Below are positions 35,049 to 46,930 of a stretch of 64,000 bases of DNA, in pieces. The stretch is from Aspidapion aeneum. Taxonomy: Eukaryota > Arthropoda > Insecta > Coleoptera > Brentidae. A program made the position numbers and the translations under genes. A model generated the notes under the pieces. The model was not told where the DNA came from and searched no databases. It saw only the letters and a list, made by a program, of their open reading frames with translations. The stretch spans positions 128,596,640 to 128,660,639 of the forward strand of contig OY755039.1 of assembly GCA_963576565.1 (NCBI GenBank), read 5' to 3'. Position 1 is the first letter of the stretch. Each line of letters starts with the position of its first letter.

Positions 35049-36141
35049 GGGGGTAGCTCTACAAGGTAAAGCTGTAGATTTACTTGGTTCAAAATTTTAA
35101 GATTTAGCTACACTTACCTTAGCCCAAAAGTTGCTATTAGCTGAGATACACAGTGTTAAACTTTATTTTTTCATTTCAATTTTTTCAGTAAATTTTGTAC
35201 TAATCAATAATTTTACAAAAAAATTTAGGGTTTTTTTGAATAGAGCGATTCGATTTTGATAAAAAATTTGTTGTACATTAAAATCGGTGTAACTTTTTGT
35301 GCCTTGGTATTATGTAAAAAAGTTATACTGTTTTTATGCGAGTCAGGGCAACAGTTTTTGAGATTTTTGCATTTTAAGTTTTTATTGCATGGGTCAAAAG
35401 TTATTAAAGAAAATAATAGGTGAAATAACAAAATTTGCAAAAATGCAATAAAAACTTTAAATGCAAATATCTTGAGAACCGTTGCTCGGGACGACGAATT
35501 TATTTAGCTTTTTTACATACAAATAATGGGGAAAAAAAACTAGTATACGCCGAGGCACAAAGAAGTTACACTTATTTAAATGTAAGGCTAGGAACCCAGA
35601 GAACACCTTGTATAAGTTACACCAACATTTCTACCGAAATCGAATCGCTTGTTACAAAAAAATTACTACCCAATTTTCAATGCCAATTGTAAAAAAGTTA
35701 TTAAGGAAGGAAGACGTGAATTAAACATTTTTACCCATGCAATAAATACTTTGAAATGCAAAAATCTCGACAGCTGTTGCTCTAAGCGACAACAAAAAGT
35801 ATAATTTTTTGATATAAAAATGAAGGCAAAAATCATATTATAAATAAAAACTGGTATACACCTAGACACAAAAAAATTACACCGATTTTAATGTGACCCA
35901 GAGAACACCCTGTATTATGTACCATAATTTTTTTGCCGAAAAAATTCCAATTTTTTTGCAAATATATTGATTTGTAAAAAAGATATTAAAGAAAAATTAA
36001 ATGAAAAATAAAGTTTAACGCCGTGTATCTTGATTAATATCAACTCACTTGTACTAAGGCAAGTGAACCCAATTCGTAATATTTTGATCCAAGGAATCTA
36101 CAGTTTTATTATATACCATTAGTTCCGGGACACCTTGTATA
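35049..36141. repeat. Foldback element of about 1.1 kb
   Basis: The left arm AAGCTGTAGATTTACTTGG pairs with a near complement at about 36095-36115. TACACTTACCTTAG pairs with CTAAGGCAAGTG, and the AATCGGTGTAACTTTTTGTG words face each other. TTGCAAAAATGCAATAAAAA-like units appear in both directions around the centre. The small open frames within are not conserved between the arms. Confidence 0.65.
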
Positions 36142-36513
36142 TATGATATTCTTATTTTTTATAATTTATACCTACCTGCAATACTAATTGTACCATTATA
36201 AAAATATATGAAATTATATAGTACGGGCCAGTATTATGTTTACAATTTCATATGAAATGGTATTCCACTAATTATTTATTTATCGACGCCTTGTCAACTT
36301 CTACAGCCAAGCACTGCATATCAAGCCATTCTTAAACTTCACAATTTTCGTCAAAAATATCCAAAAGAGTTCAACTAAATTACTAAAACCCAACAAAAAC
36401 CGCACACGAAACTCGAACATCTGACTTGACGTAAACCTAGCACATACAAGTGAAAAGTGAAACCGTTTTGAAAACAGGCATGACGCCTCCCTTCTATTCA
36501 ATCTCGTTGGCTG

Positions 36514-39500
36514 GCCATAGCGTAACAAACAAAATCACAGGATTACGAACCAATTTATAAGATAGTTTTTGATAATTAGTATATTGCTCAGTTAACAGAA
36601 GCTTGTGCTTAACTTCGCTGAGTTGAAAATAAAGCCCTTTTCATTTATTTATTTATTTATTACATAACAAGAGAAGAAAGTGACAAATTTCACACGAGCG
36701 TGAGAAAGTTACTTTCTGTCGAGTTATGGACGCTACGAACACTGTTGAACTATACTAATTTTTGTAAAAATTGGTGTTTAATTTTGCGTAAATCAAATGA
36801 AACTGCTTTTCCGCATGTGTGGGAAAGTAGTTTGCAACACATGTGCGAAAAAGTATTGTGACAGTTAAACACTTTCCATACATGTGCCGAAGTACTGAAA
36901 GTACTTGTACACATGTGCGAAAAAATTTCTGCACACGGATGAAATTTAATGTTTTCTGAGGATGCAAATCGTGTAAAATCCAACATTTTCATATGTGGTC
37001 GCAGGAAATAGTAATTTACCTAACCAGTGCGGAAGACGCACACACATTCGTTAAGTATGTAGGTTGTGGAAACAAAAATAAAGTACAACAATAAAAACAA
37101 CTTATTTATTATATTTAATTTACAATGATTGCCGAAAACTTTACTTCTTATCACAGAACACCAAGGGGGCTTCTTATCCTGTGCAGCATCTGTGGATCAG
37201 GAGATTTTTGTTTTTATATTCTGGATCAATGATATCGGAAGGTCTTTAAATATATATTTTGCTCTGGATGTATTTGGAGGCAGGCTCATAGTAACATTAT
37301 GTGTTCCAAACTATTGTGGCTAAGTCTTCTTCGGGATTATCGGTATTTTCTATCACAGTAAATAAACACTTTTTTCTATTTTTATTTATAAGACGAAATG
37401 TCATCCCCTGGTTTTTGACAAAAAAATAGGCTTTGTTTTTTACTCTATTCTTTTATTTTTTCTGTTGCTATTGAAAAACTAGCCGCCCACTTGTATTTTT
37501 AGGCAAAAATTAACGTCAGTGTCAAACTGAAAATGTGTTGTTTTTTTGTCATCCCTAAAATTTTAGTAAGGCCGACAATTTAGAAACCGAATAGGTGTCC
37601 CTAGGACTAATATGTAGTGCCACCTATTGACTGATATTTAAATATTTTGCCTTGTTGTCTTTTGCTTACAAAATTGGCTGAATCGGATTTGTCGCCTTAA
37701 TCGTAACTATCAGATCAATATTAATAGCTATTGAGTAAAATATGGTGACATATGTCAACTTTTATGACATTTTTAAAATATCTGTATTTTTTTAACAGAT
37801 GTCTTGTTTTGTCCGGTTTTTTTCATTAACTTAAGAGGGCAAACTTCGTCCGAAAACTTACCATTTGACAACACTGATATCGCGTTTTTTGGCCAAATCT
37901 TTGTTCTAATAGAAATAGAAAACGAGAAAGCGAAACGCGTCGAAATTTTGAGGGGTAGTTTTTTAAAGCAGTTTTAACAAACGTATTAGCAGTTTTTCGC
38001 GAAATAATTTTATTCAAAAAATAATATAAAAGTTATGGCTAAAACACAACAAATAATTCAAAACAATGTTTGGCATTTCAGTAGCCTAGTTGTATTATAG
38101 AAAACTGTAGCGAAATTGTTTCGATTTTTGTATTTTTTGGAAATGTACAAAAGAAAATCAAAAATCTAACAAGATACGTTTAATGATTTTAAAAAAATCT
38201 TGCATATGAACAGAAATAATGTTTCCACTAGTTTTTTATAGAATAGATCTATTAGGATTTAAAAAAGCGTGCTCAATTTTATATTTGCTGAAGGACACCA
38301 AATCAGACAAGAGCCATCAACCTCCTGACTGAAGCGCCATTCCCATATACCGGGGGCAAGTCAATTTGATTGAGAAAATTTAACTAAGATCACGTGACCC
38401 GGATTTTCACATTATTTTGAAAAAATAAAATGTCGTTTAATATAAGTTAAATGGTTATAAGTAGATATTTAAAGACATACAATTTTTTCTATTTACAAAA
38501 CGTTTTTTTAAGGGCTGGGGCATAGCGTAACAAACAAAATCACAGGATTACGAACCAATTTATAAGATAGTTTTTGATAGTTAGTATACTGCTCAGTTAA
38601 CAGAAGCTTGTGCTTAACTTCGCTGAGTTGAAAATAAAGCCCTTTTTATTTATTTATTAAATAACAAGAGAAGAAAGTGACAAATTTCACACGACCGTGA
38701 GAAAGTTACTTTCTGTCGAGTTATGGACGCTATTTTTCCTACGAACACTGTTGAACTATATTAATTTTCGTAAAAATTGGTGTTTAATTTTGCGTTAATC
38801 AAATGAAACTGCTTTTCCGCACGTGTGGGAAAGTAGTTTGCAACACATGTGTGAAAAAGTAATGTGACAGTTAAACACTTTCCATACATGTGCCAAAGTA
38901 CTAAAAGTACTTGTCACACATGTGTCAATTTCTGCACACGGATGAAATTTAATGTTTTCTGAGGATGCAAATCGTGTAAAATCCAAAATTTTCATATGTG
39001 GTCGCAGGAAATAGTAATTTACCTAACCAGTGCGGAAGACGCACACACATTTGTTAAGTATTTGAAGTTGTGGAAACAAAAATAAAGTACTACAATAAAA
39101 ACAACTCATTAATTATATTTAATTTACAATGATTGCCGAAAACTTTACTTCTTATCCTGTGCAGCATTTGTGGATCAGGAGATTTTCGTTTTCATATTCT
39201 GGATCAATGATATCGGAAGGTCTTTAAATATATTTTGCTCTGGACGTATTTGGAGGCAGGCTCATAGTAACATTATGTGTTCCGTCCTATTGTGGCTAAG
39301 CCTTCTTCGGGATTATCAGTATTTTCTATCACAGTAAATAAACACTTTTTTTCTATTTTTATTTATAAGATGAAATGTTCCCTGATTTTTGACAAATAAA
39401 TAGGCTTTGTTATTTACTCTATTCTTTTATTTTTTTCTGTTGCTATTGGAAAACTAGCCGCCCACTTGTGTTTTTAGGCAAAAATTAACGTCAGTGTCAA

Positions 39501-39680
39501 ACTTAAAATGTGTTGTTTTGTTGTCATCCCTAAAATTTTAATAAGGCCCACAATTTAGAAACCGAATAGGTGTCCCTAGGACTCTAATATATAGTGCCAC
39601 CTATTGACTGATATTTAAATATTTTGCCTTGTTGTCTTTTGCTTAAAAAATTGGCTGAATCGAATTTGTCGCCTTAACGA
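36514..39680. repeat. Tandem duplication of about 2.0 kb (36514-38518 and 38519-39680)
   Basis: Segment B (36514-37690, starting CATAGCGTAACAAACAAAAT) recurs from about 38520. Between the copies lies segment A' (37828-38518). The junction reads AAGGGCTGGGGCATAGCGTA. The first B copy is preceded by GGCTGGC and segment A ends in GGGCTGGC, so the word GGCTGG is shared at both breakpoints. B contains GAAAATAAAGCCCTTTT followed by a TTTA repeat, which resembles the 3' tail of a retroelement, and several CACATGTG or GTGCGGAA words. Confidence 0.8.
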
Positions 39681-41162
39681 AAAAAAACAAAAATGCATTT
39701 TCTTGACTTTTTCCGCCGCCATCTTAGCAAATGAATTGTATTTTATTTGTATATTGTTATTTAAAGCCAGTTTTAAGTTTATATAAAATTAAATTTTTTG
39801 GTAAAATCCAAACCAAAAAATGCAGTTGTTTTTATATTTTGAAGGTTGCTTGGATTATATTGTACATTAGTAATTTATTATAATTTTTTTAAAATCGGCG
39901 ACAACTATTTAGTATAAATTGGTACACTACACGACAACACTAGTTCTGTCAAAGACGAATAAAAAAATAACTTTTTTATATTCTTACAAAAGTTGACATA
40001 TCGGGGGCAATTCTTTAAAATTTGACATAATTTAAAACAATCTGAAAAAATTTGACGCCTCAAATTTTAGCCCTAAATCATGGCAACATCGTAAATTTCA
40101 GTTTCTTGTACAGCGTCAAAAACCGAAAAATGAGGAAAAATATAATCTAAAACCTACCTTTAAACTCGATTGCTGATAATTCAATATTTTTCAGGGATTG
40201 TTGATGATGCACAGGTTCTTAAAAAATTGTATTTTTCCGGAAAAAAACAATAAGAAAACCATGAGACGTTTTTCTTACTTCGTTAAAGTTGGATTCAAAT
40301 AACACGAACATAACATGATAACATGCAAAGCGAACCAAACTGAATGGCTAAGTACAGCCGACCACAAAATCAATCGTAATATTATTTTAACGAAATCAAA
40401 TGAATTTTAGGAAAGAAAACTATTAGGGTTGATGTTTATGAAAAAAAAATAATTTTCGTATTTATTGCAACCCGTGGCCCAAAAAATAACCTTTGAATAT
40501 ATAAATATCAAACTTGTTATTATTATTATCATATAATTAAAAATAATGTTTGTCTAATATTTCTTATGATCAGGTATGAGAAGAGATAGAAAAAAAGTCT
40601 GCCAAACCCAGGTTATAAAGGTTAGGTTCAGGTCTGCTACAGGGTGACCTTAAAATCTATTATAGATTTGTTTAGAAATTCTAGTTCTCTACTTAACAAT
40701 AAAAAGTTGAAAATAGCCCAAAAAGTTAAACTATGTATTAACGGATTATTTCAAATTTAGGTTCAGGGGGTGAGTTACAGGGTGATATCAAAAATAGTTG
40801 TACAATTTACATTGTACACTAACTTATTGTATTACCTTTAGAGCCAGCCAGTGAGCTACTGGGTGATATCGAAATTACTAGTGTATTTTTCTAAAAATCA
40901 CATTTTTAGACAACAATGTTGTCAAGAGCTTTCGTTATCAAAAAATGCTTAGGAACACGTTAAAAAATCATAACATTAACTGACTGTATTACCTTTAGGT
41001 CCTTGGAGTAAGGTACAGGGTGATATTAAAATTAGTAAAACACTTTTGTAGAAATCACAATTTTAAAAATCAACTTTATCAGGAGTCTTGGTGAGCAAAA
41101 AATAGTTAGGAATATGTAAACAAACATTTTCACGATTTTTTTCCGCACGTCCAAATTGCAAG

Positions 41163-41446
41163 AACCTTCCCGTCCACAATCGTTTTCAAATGAAAACCCG
41201 TCCTCCTACATACAAGTTTCATTTTCAAGAAGTGCTGCTGTACCGATGCTACCAGAAGCACCGAATGAAGAATCCTATAATGTGTTACAGCCTGTACAGA
41301 CCAATATACCTTCCTCCATTCACTACAGTAGTAATTCTAAGCAGCAAACTGATCAAGGCATTTCTGTAGTGGGCCAAACACCAACTAATCAAATTCCAAT
41401 AAGAAACGACGTTATTCAAGATGTTGCGGCATCTGATGTATATTGA
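41163..41446 (+). CDS. Putative terminal exon in the foldback core, unknown protein
   Basis: A frame of about 95 codons ends in TGA at 41444-41446. It has no ATG near its start but follows a pyrimidine-rich stretch ending CAAATTGCAAG, a fair splice acceptor (exon from 41163). The protein is polar and rich in Ser, Asn, Gln and Pro (for example SRPQSFSNENPSSY, LPEAPNEESYNVLQP, GISVVGQTPTNQIPIRND), like the disordered tail of a nuclear or signalling protein. AATAAA follows at about 41560. Its codon use is balanced compared with the AT-rich surroundings. I do not recognise a family. It may be a captured host exon or the element's own gene. Confidence 0.35.
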
Positions 41447-41619
41447 AGCATGCAACAAACAGAAAGTGCATTTTCAATTTCAATATCTACCATCGTTAAC
41501 TTTTTCGTTATTGTTAATTAAATATTCTTTATATAAGGTTTCTTTTTAATATATCATAATAAAAAAATCCTGTTTTATTATTTTTCCGTGCATAAAAAAA
41601 TCAAGTAAAAATAAAAGTT

Positions 41620-41960
41620 AAAAAAACGTATGGAAAAGTAACTTTTCCGCACTAGTGCTGAAAAATTTCTTTTCCGCACGACTTTTGTTTTGTTAAAAAT
41701 GAAGATATTTAGGACTCATTAAATGATTTATGTAACTATTCTATCTTACGTATCATTTTCTAGCATTATTATAAAATCTTTGCGAATTAAAACATGTTTT
41801 TTGATAAAGAAGATGGACAAAAACACTCGTAGGAAAAACATTGTACCTAATTCTTGCGGAAACTATCTTTTCCATCCTTGACGGCTTGCCCGAACTCCGC
41901 TCCGCGTCGTTTGTGCAAGTGCCGTCGCGTGCGGAAAAGTACCTCTTTCCGCACTTGTTA
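41620..41960. repeat. TTTTCCGCAC palindrome-rich stretch
   Basis: AACTTTTCCGCACTAGTGC and CTTTTCCGCACGAC occur near 41640-41685. GTGCGGAAAAGTACCTCTTT and CCGCACTTGTTAGGTAAATA lie at 41927-41970. The last word is the inverse of TTTACCTAACCAGTGCGGAAG in segment B (37010-37035 and 39018-39043), linking this core to that repeat. Confidence 0.5.
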
Positions 41961-43876
41961 GGTAAATAACTATTGTACAAACAATTAAAAGCCTAAGCGA
42001 TACAAAAAAATATTTATGTAAAAGATATTTAAAATTTAAAGATAAAAGACCTTAAGTGGGATGAAACTACTGCTTTTGTTGATTTGGAGTTTTCAGTAAA
42101 AATAGCTAAAGAAGTAAAGAAATATATCCCTTTATCAGACAACCAAATAGCTATATAGCGGTACAGGTATTAACAGATTTTTTGAAAGAAATGCAAAATA
42201 TTGAGTCGCTTCACTTTGGAAGAAGTCTATATACAAGTAATTAAATAAAACTAAGAACGACGTACGGGACAAAAATATTTGTGTGCAGGTTGTTGTTTGT
42301 CAATGTAAATAAATGTGCAGATTTTTATATTTATCGTGTATGTTTGTAAATGTTTACATTAGGCAAGCCTAGTGAAGGCTTTCGTTTTGTTACATTAAAT
42401 ATATATTTTAGGGCCAAGATTCTAAAATATCTTGTAAATTTTTTAATTAACAAATCAAACAAATGTAAAATATTTGTAAAAAAAAATTGATTTACTATAA
42501 ATTTGTGAATTAACAACGAAGGCAGGTAGGTTTTTCTGTAAATAATTATTGTACATTTTTATATTGACCAACCTTATTTATATGGGTTTGGTTCGGTTTG
42601 GTTATACTTGATATGTATTATAAAGCCATGATTTTTTCAAACTAACTTGTGAATTTGTAAAAGAACAAGGAACCAAGATGTTGTTACGTAAATAAATGTA
42701 GGGATTTTTGGATTTCTTATGTGTAATTGTAAACTTTTATTTTGACCAAGGTTAGTTAGGGGCTTAGGTTGATTTGGTTATATTAACTAATAAGTTTTAA
42801 TGTCAAAATTTTATCATATTAACTTGTAAATTTGTCAAATAAATAGTAAAAGTTTTTCACGTAAATATATGTGAATATTTTTGGATTTATTTATTCATTT
42901 CACCCTGTAGCTCACCTCCCTTGTTTTTTAAAAACGTGATTTTTCAAAATCTTTACTGCTATTTAGATATCACCCTGCAGATTACCTACTGGAAGTAAAT
43001 GAAATTTAGTAAGTGGTATGATTGCTTAACGTGTTCCTAACTATTTTTTGCTGACAAACGCTCCTGACAACGTTGTTTTTTAAAAACGTGATTTTTACGA
43101 AATTTTATAACTAATTTCGATATCACCCTGTACCTCACTTCCTGGACCTAACGGTGATACAGTCAGTTAATGGTATGATTGTTTAACGTATTCCTAACTA
43201 TACTTTGCTAACAAAAGCTCCGGACAACCTTGCTTTTTAAAAATGTGATTTTTAGAAAATTTACACACACTAAAAAATTTCTATATCACCATGTAGCTCA
43301 ATTCCTGGACCTGAAGGTGATAAAATCTGATAATGGTATGATTGTGTAACGTGTTTCAAATAATTTTTTGCTAACGAAAGCTCTTGACAACATTGTTTTT
43401 TAAAGATTTGTTTTTTAGAAAATTACGCTTCTAATTTCGATATCACCCTGTAGGTCTCTCACGTCCTGGATCTAAAAATAATACAATAAGTTCATGATAC
43501 ATTTTTTAATGTATTTCTTACTCTTATTTGCTAACTAAAACTCCTGACAGAGTTGTTTTTTAAAAATGTGATTTTTATTAAGATTTACTACTATTTTCGA
43601 TATCACCCTGTAACTCACCTCCTGGACCAAAATTTGATCTAATCCGTAAATAGTCGTTTTTTGGGGCTATTTTCAACTTTTTATTGCTAAGTAGAAAATT
43701 AGAATTTTTTAACAAATCTATAATATTAGGCACACAAGAAATTTTACATAATAATACAAACATTATTTTTAATTATACGAGTTTATAGAAAGTTTGAAAT
43801 GTATGTTTTAAAGGTTTGTTTCTTGGGTCCCGTTCATTTTATTCATATTATGAAATCTATTTTCAGGTCGGCTGTA

Positions 43877-44700
43877 CGCAGTTGTCTGCCTATATGTGCG
43901 GCTCCGTCTAGGGAGCGTGTCGCAAACTTAAGTTTTCCTTGCACAAAGTGACCACGTGGTCGTGGCACCCCTGAAAAATTCCGCCTTCGACTTATTTTCG
44001 TCAGGTGGCGACTGTGGCGACTATTCTTAGGGTCAATGCATCCTGAAAGCCTGGCATCTTCCAACGAGCGGATAGTTCACAACTTGCATTCCATTTGCTA
44101 TTGGTTGACATAGTCAGGCGGGATTTTTAAAATTAAAACTCTCCTGTCCTCGTTTTGGGATGTTGAAATCGGTGTTAAACCAAACTGAAACAAAACCTAA
44201 CCGTGGTCAATTGATGGGAAACGTATCCTAACCGGGGCGTATCTGGACAGGTTAGGATACGTTGCCGAATAATTTATCAGGGTTAGGTTAACACCGATTT
44301 CGACAGGAAAACAGGATAGGGAAGCTAATTTAAAAAAAATATAATATGTTTTTAAAAAACAATAAAAAAAAACTCATCGGCATATGCATAGATTTAGTTA
44401 AATTCAATAGGTATGTACTGCACAAACCACTACACTTTTTAGTCACTTACAACTAGTATATATTCGTATTTTACGACGAAAGCTGTAAACATAAAGTTTG
44501 TTAAATGCTTGACTGGTGGCACCATCTCTTAATATAATATAATAATAATCTTAAACGGCAACGTTCAACATCAAAAAGTCAGCTGACTATTTCGACCAAT
44601 AGCAAACGGAATGCAAGTTGTGAACTAGCCGCTTATGTCTCCCAGGGGTAGCGACACCAAACATAACCTCATTTACGAAAAACTCAAATCTGACACTGTC
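43877..44700. repeat. Inverted-repeat element around a palindromic core
   Basis: ATAGTTCACAACTTGCATTC and TTTGCTATTGGT (44071-44107) pair with their complements at 44594-44632. Inside, 44137-44340 is a copy of the AATCGGTGTTA palindromic repeat. No gene. Confidence 0.6.
44137..44340. repeat. AATCGGTGTTA palindromic repeat, copy 1
   Basis: GTTGAAATCGGTGTTA faces TTAACACCGATTTCGACAGG, with GCTAATTTAA at the outer right. Between them GTATCCTAACC faces GGTTAGGATAC. Related copies lie at 46340-46520, 53870-54065 and 62815-62930. Confidence 0.7.
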
Positions 44701-46009
44701 AGGAGCGTAGCTTTTTTTATGTTTAAAAAAATTAAATGGTTTACAAATGTTACGTAAAGAACTGTCTGTCACATCCGGTATATAAATTTTACTGTCCAAA
44801 TAAACAAACCTAAAAAAACTAAGTTTTTTATGATTTCAAATTTATTAGGACCCTGTGTTAGGACCCACACAGCGAAGGAAACAAATATAGTTTGCATGTT
44901 TTATATATATTCTAAAATATAGAAAACTATTATGTTGGGTTTTGTATCATTTAATAAATTTTTTATGCTCTCTACGGAATAAAGGTGTACGTTTAATCCC
45001 TTTTTTCATGGGCTAAGGTAGTATTTCTTGTCCCCAGTGATTGAAAGTAATTTAATATAGGTTTTTGGATTATTTTATTTTTACATAATACAAAAAACAA
45101 AAAGGAATATATACACGATACCGATTATTTTGTTCCAGCTTGCCGTAAGCTTACTGTACTTTGCCGATGGCTTGGTTCGTTTTGATCGTTATTGTGTCCT
45201 TAGGCATAGAATATTGCTTCCATATAAACGAAGCATTTAACTTTCTAGACTTCTCCAGGCTGTAAACCAGGAAACTGTGAAATTTTCGAAATTCTGTTTA
45301 TTGCATCATTTCCATGCCCATCTCAAAGTAAGAATATGCTTTATTTTCCATCTTCGAGAAATGTAATTCGAACTTTTTCTCGACTAAACTTAATTAGTTT
45401 GTTATGAAATAAATAATATTTTTTCCACATTGTTTGTTATAAGGTCCCTCATCGTCAAGCAAGCTTTACCTTGCTTGACCTTAGTTTGTTAGCATCTGAC
45501 TGACTTTTGTTTAATGTAATGCCATGACAACTATCACTGCCCACTGCTTTTTTATATACTTGGCATGCTAAAACTATAGTACGGTAAGTGGTTTAATACC
45601 TATTTATTTAGTTTATGATTATTATTATTTTTAGTATATAAAAATAAACCTTGGCATTAAAGTCCCTTTTAGTCACTTAGCAAATTATAGCCCTTCTTCC
45701 GGTCGAGCATGAAAATTCCCGCCATGGTATTAAAAGTAAACACTGCACGCCCTAGGTTTATAATATACCTACTATTATTTTTATTATTGTTCAAAAAAAG
45801 CGGGAGGCGAAGAAAAGGTCGAAAATACAAAAAGTCGAAAATACCAAAGTTCGAAAGTACAAAAGGTCGAAAATACAAAAGATTGAAAAACAAAAGGTTC
45901 AAACAAAGATCGAAAGTAGCTACACTGTAATGATTGCAAAACAAAGTAGAATTAAGTTTTTAAAAAATCAACATCCAATAAAAACTTAAGTTAGCAACAC
46001 GACGGGTCG
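44701..46009. other. Unassigned, with a 16-bp minisatellite at 45811-45915
   Basis: AAAGGTCGAAAATAC-type units (six to seven, degenerate) occupy 45811-45915 and give a Lys/Arg-rich open frame (45709-45930) that I treat as an artefact. A short hairpin TCAAGCAAGCTTTACCTTGC lies near 45456. No gene elsewhere. Confidence 0.5.
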
Positions 46010-46930
46010 CAGAACTTTGTTCGAAAACATTTTCTTCGAACGGAAATTTTTATGAAAACAATTTCTTCTAATGGAAATTTGTTCGAAAACATTTTTTTTA
46101 AACGGAAATTTATTCGAACACCATTTCTTTGAACGGAAATTTGTTCGTAAGTAATAGTTGTTCAAAAACATTTTCTTCGAATAGAAATCATTTTCTCCGA
46201 AAGCAAGTTTTTCGATAAAAGACGCTCTAGACCTGGATTTCCAAACCTAACACAATTTATATAGTTTGACTACGGCAAGGTCTTTTTAACATATTTTTTC
46301 AAAAAACCCTGACTTCTCTCCCAGGATCGTAAACATTCTGAAAATTTGTCTACTTTCCTCCTTTTGGAAGGTCGAAATTGGTATTTTCCTAAACTTTGAC
46401 AATTGATCGCAAACTTATCCGAACCGGTCCAGATACCTCCTGATGTGCTCAATTAAGAAAGGTTAGAGTAACACCGATTTTAACCTTCCAAAATGAGGAC
46501 CGGAAAGCTAATTTAGGGAAATCATTTTTCGACAATAGGTCTCGGTTGGTTCGGTTTGGTTTCACACCCTCTAGGATCCCGGGAAAGAAGTCAGGGAAGT
46601 TTTTGTTTCCAAAAATTGTTAGAAAAAAACCCCATTAGTCGAACTATATGAGTTGTGTTAAGTTTGGCAAGCCAGTTCAAATATATTTTTTTCGAAAAAT
46701 TTGTTTTCGAAAAAATGTTTTTGAACAAATTTTCATTTTAAAAAAATATTTTCGAACAAATTTCCGTTCAAAGAAAATGTTTTCGAACACATTTCTGTTC
46801 GAAGAAAATGATTTCGAAAAATTTCTGTTTGAAGAAAACGTTTTCGAACAATCTTTTGTTCGAAGAATATGTTTTAGAACAATTTTTGGTTTGAAGAAAA
46901 TGATTTTCGAAATTTATGCTTTCGAACAAT
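46010..46930. repeat. Foldback with inverted minisatellite ends
   Basis: Left end: units of about 31 bp with TTCGAACGGAAATTTGTTCG. Right end (46675-46925): the inverse, TTTCGAACAAATTTCYGTTC then GAAGAAAATG. Farther in, AACACAATTTATATAGTTTG pairs with its near complement at 46645-46660, and CCCTGACTTCTCTCCCAGGA with 46570-46595. The centre (46340-46520) is a second copy of the AATCGGTGTTA palindrome. The open frames are minisatellite artefacts. Confidence 0.75.

Larger units (their letters stand above)
33130..39975. repeat. 6.8-kb arrangement bounded by inverted repeats
   Basis: The left boundary 33130-33440 (with GCAGAACTAGTGTT and, farther in, ATAGATGGCGG then AAAAAGTAAAGAAA) is the reverse complement of about 39700-39975, allowing for divergence. 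Between them lie a segment at 33528-34067, copied at 37828-38518, the foldback at 35049-36141, and a 2-kb tandem duplication. No protein-coding region is seen, so an autonomous Polinton-type element is not supported. It may be a large non-autonomous element or a rearranged repeat cluster. Confidence 0.5.
40354..43876. mobile_element. Foldback element with tandem-repeat arms
   Basis: The outer arms pair: GTACAGCCGACC at about 40354 with GGTCGGCTGTAC at 43865-43876, and AATTAAAAATAATGTTTG near 40535 with its complement near 43770. Farther in, the left arm (to 41130) and right arm (from 42890) are arrays built on GATATCACCCTG, then CTCACYTCCTGGACC and GTTTTTTAAAAATGTGATTT. In the right arm GATATCACC-type starts lie near 42966, 43119, 43282, 43439 and 43599, a spacing of about 158 bp; the left arm has about three units reversed. 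The core (41140-42890) is unique and carries the open frame at 41163-41446. Confidence 0.7.

Noticed and set aside
33130..39975. A Polinton/Maverick element, because of long inverted ends
   Set aside because: No polymerase, integrase or capsid-type frame is present, and the spacing reflects duplications.
45709..45930. Basic 73-codon frame
   Set aside because: Its second half is the AAAGGTCGAAAATAC minisatellite; a basic, Lys-rich product is expected from the repeat alone.
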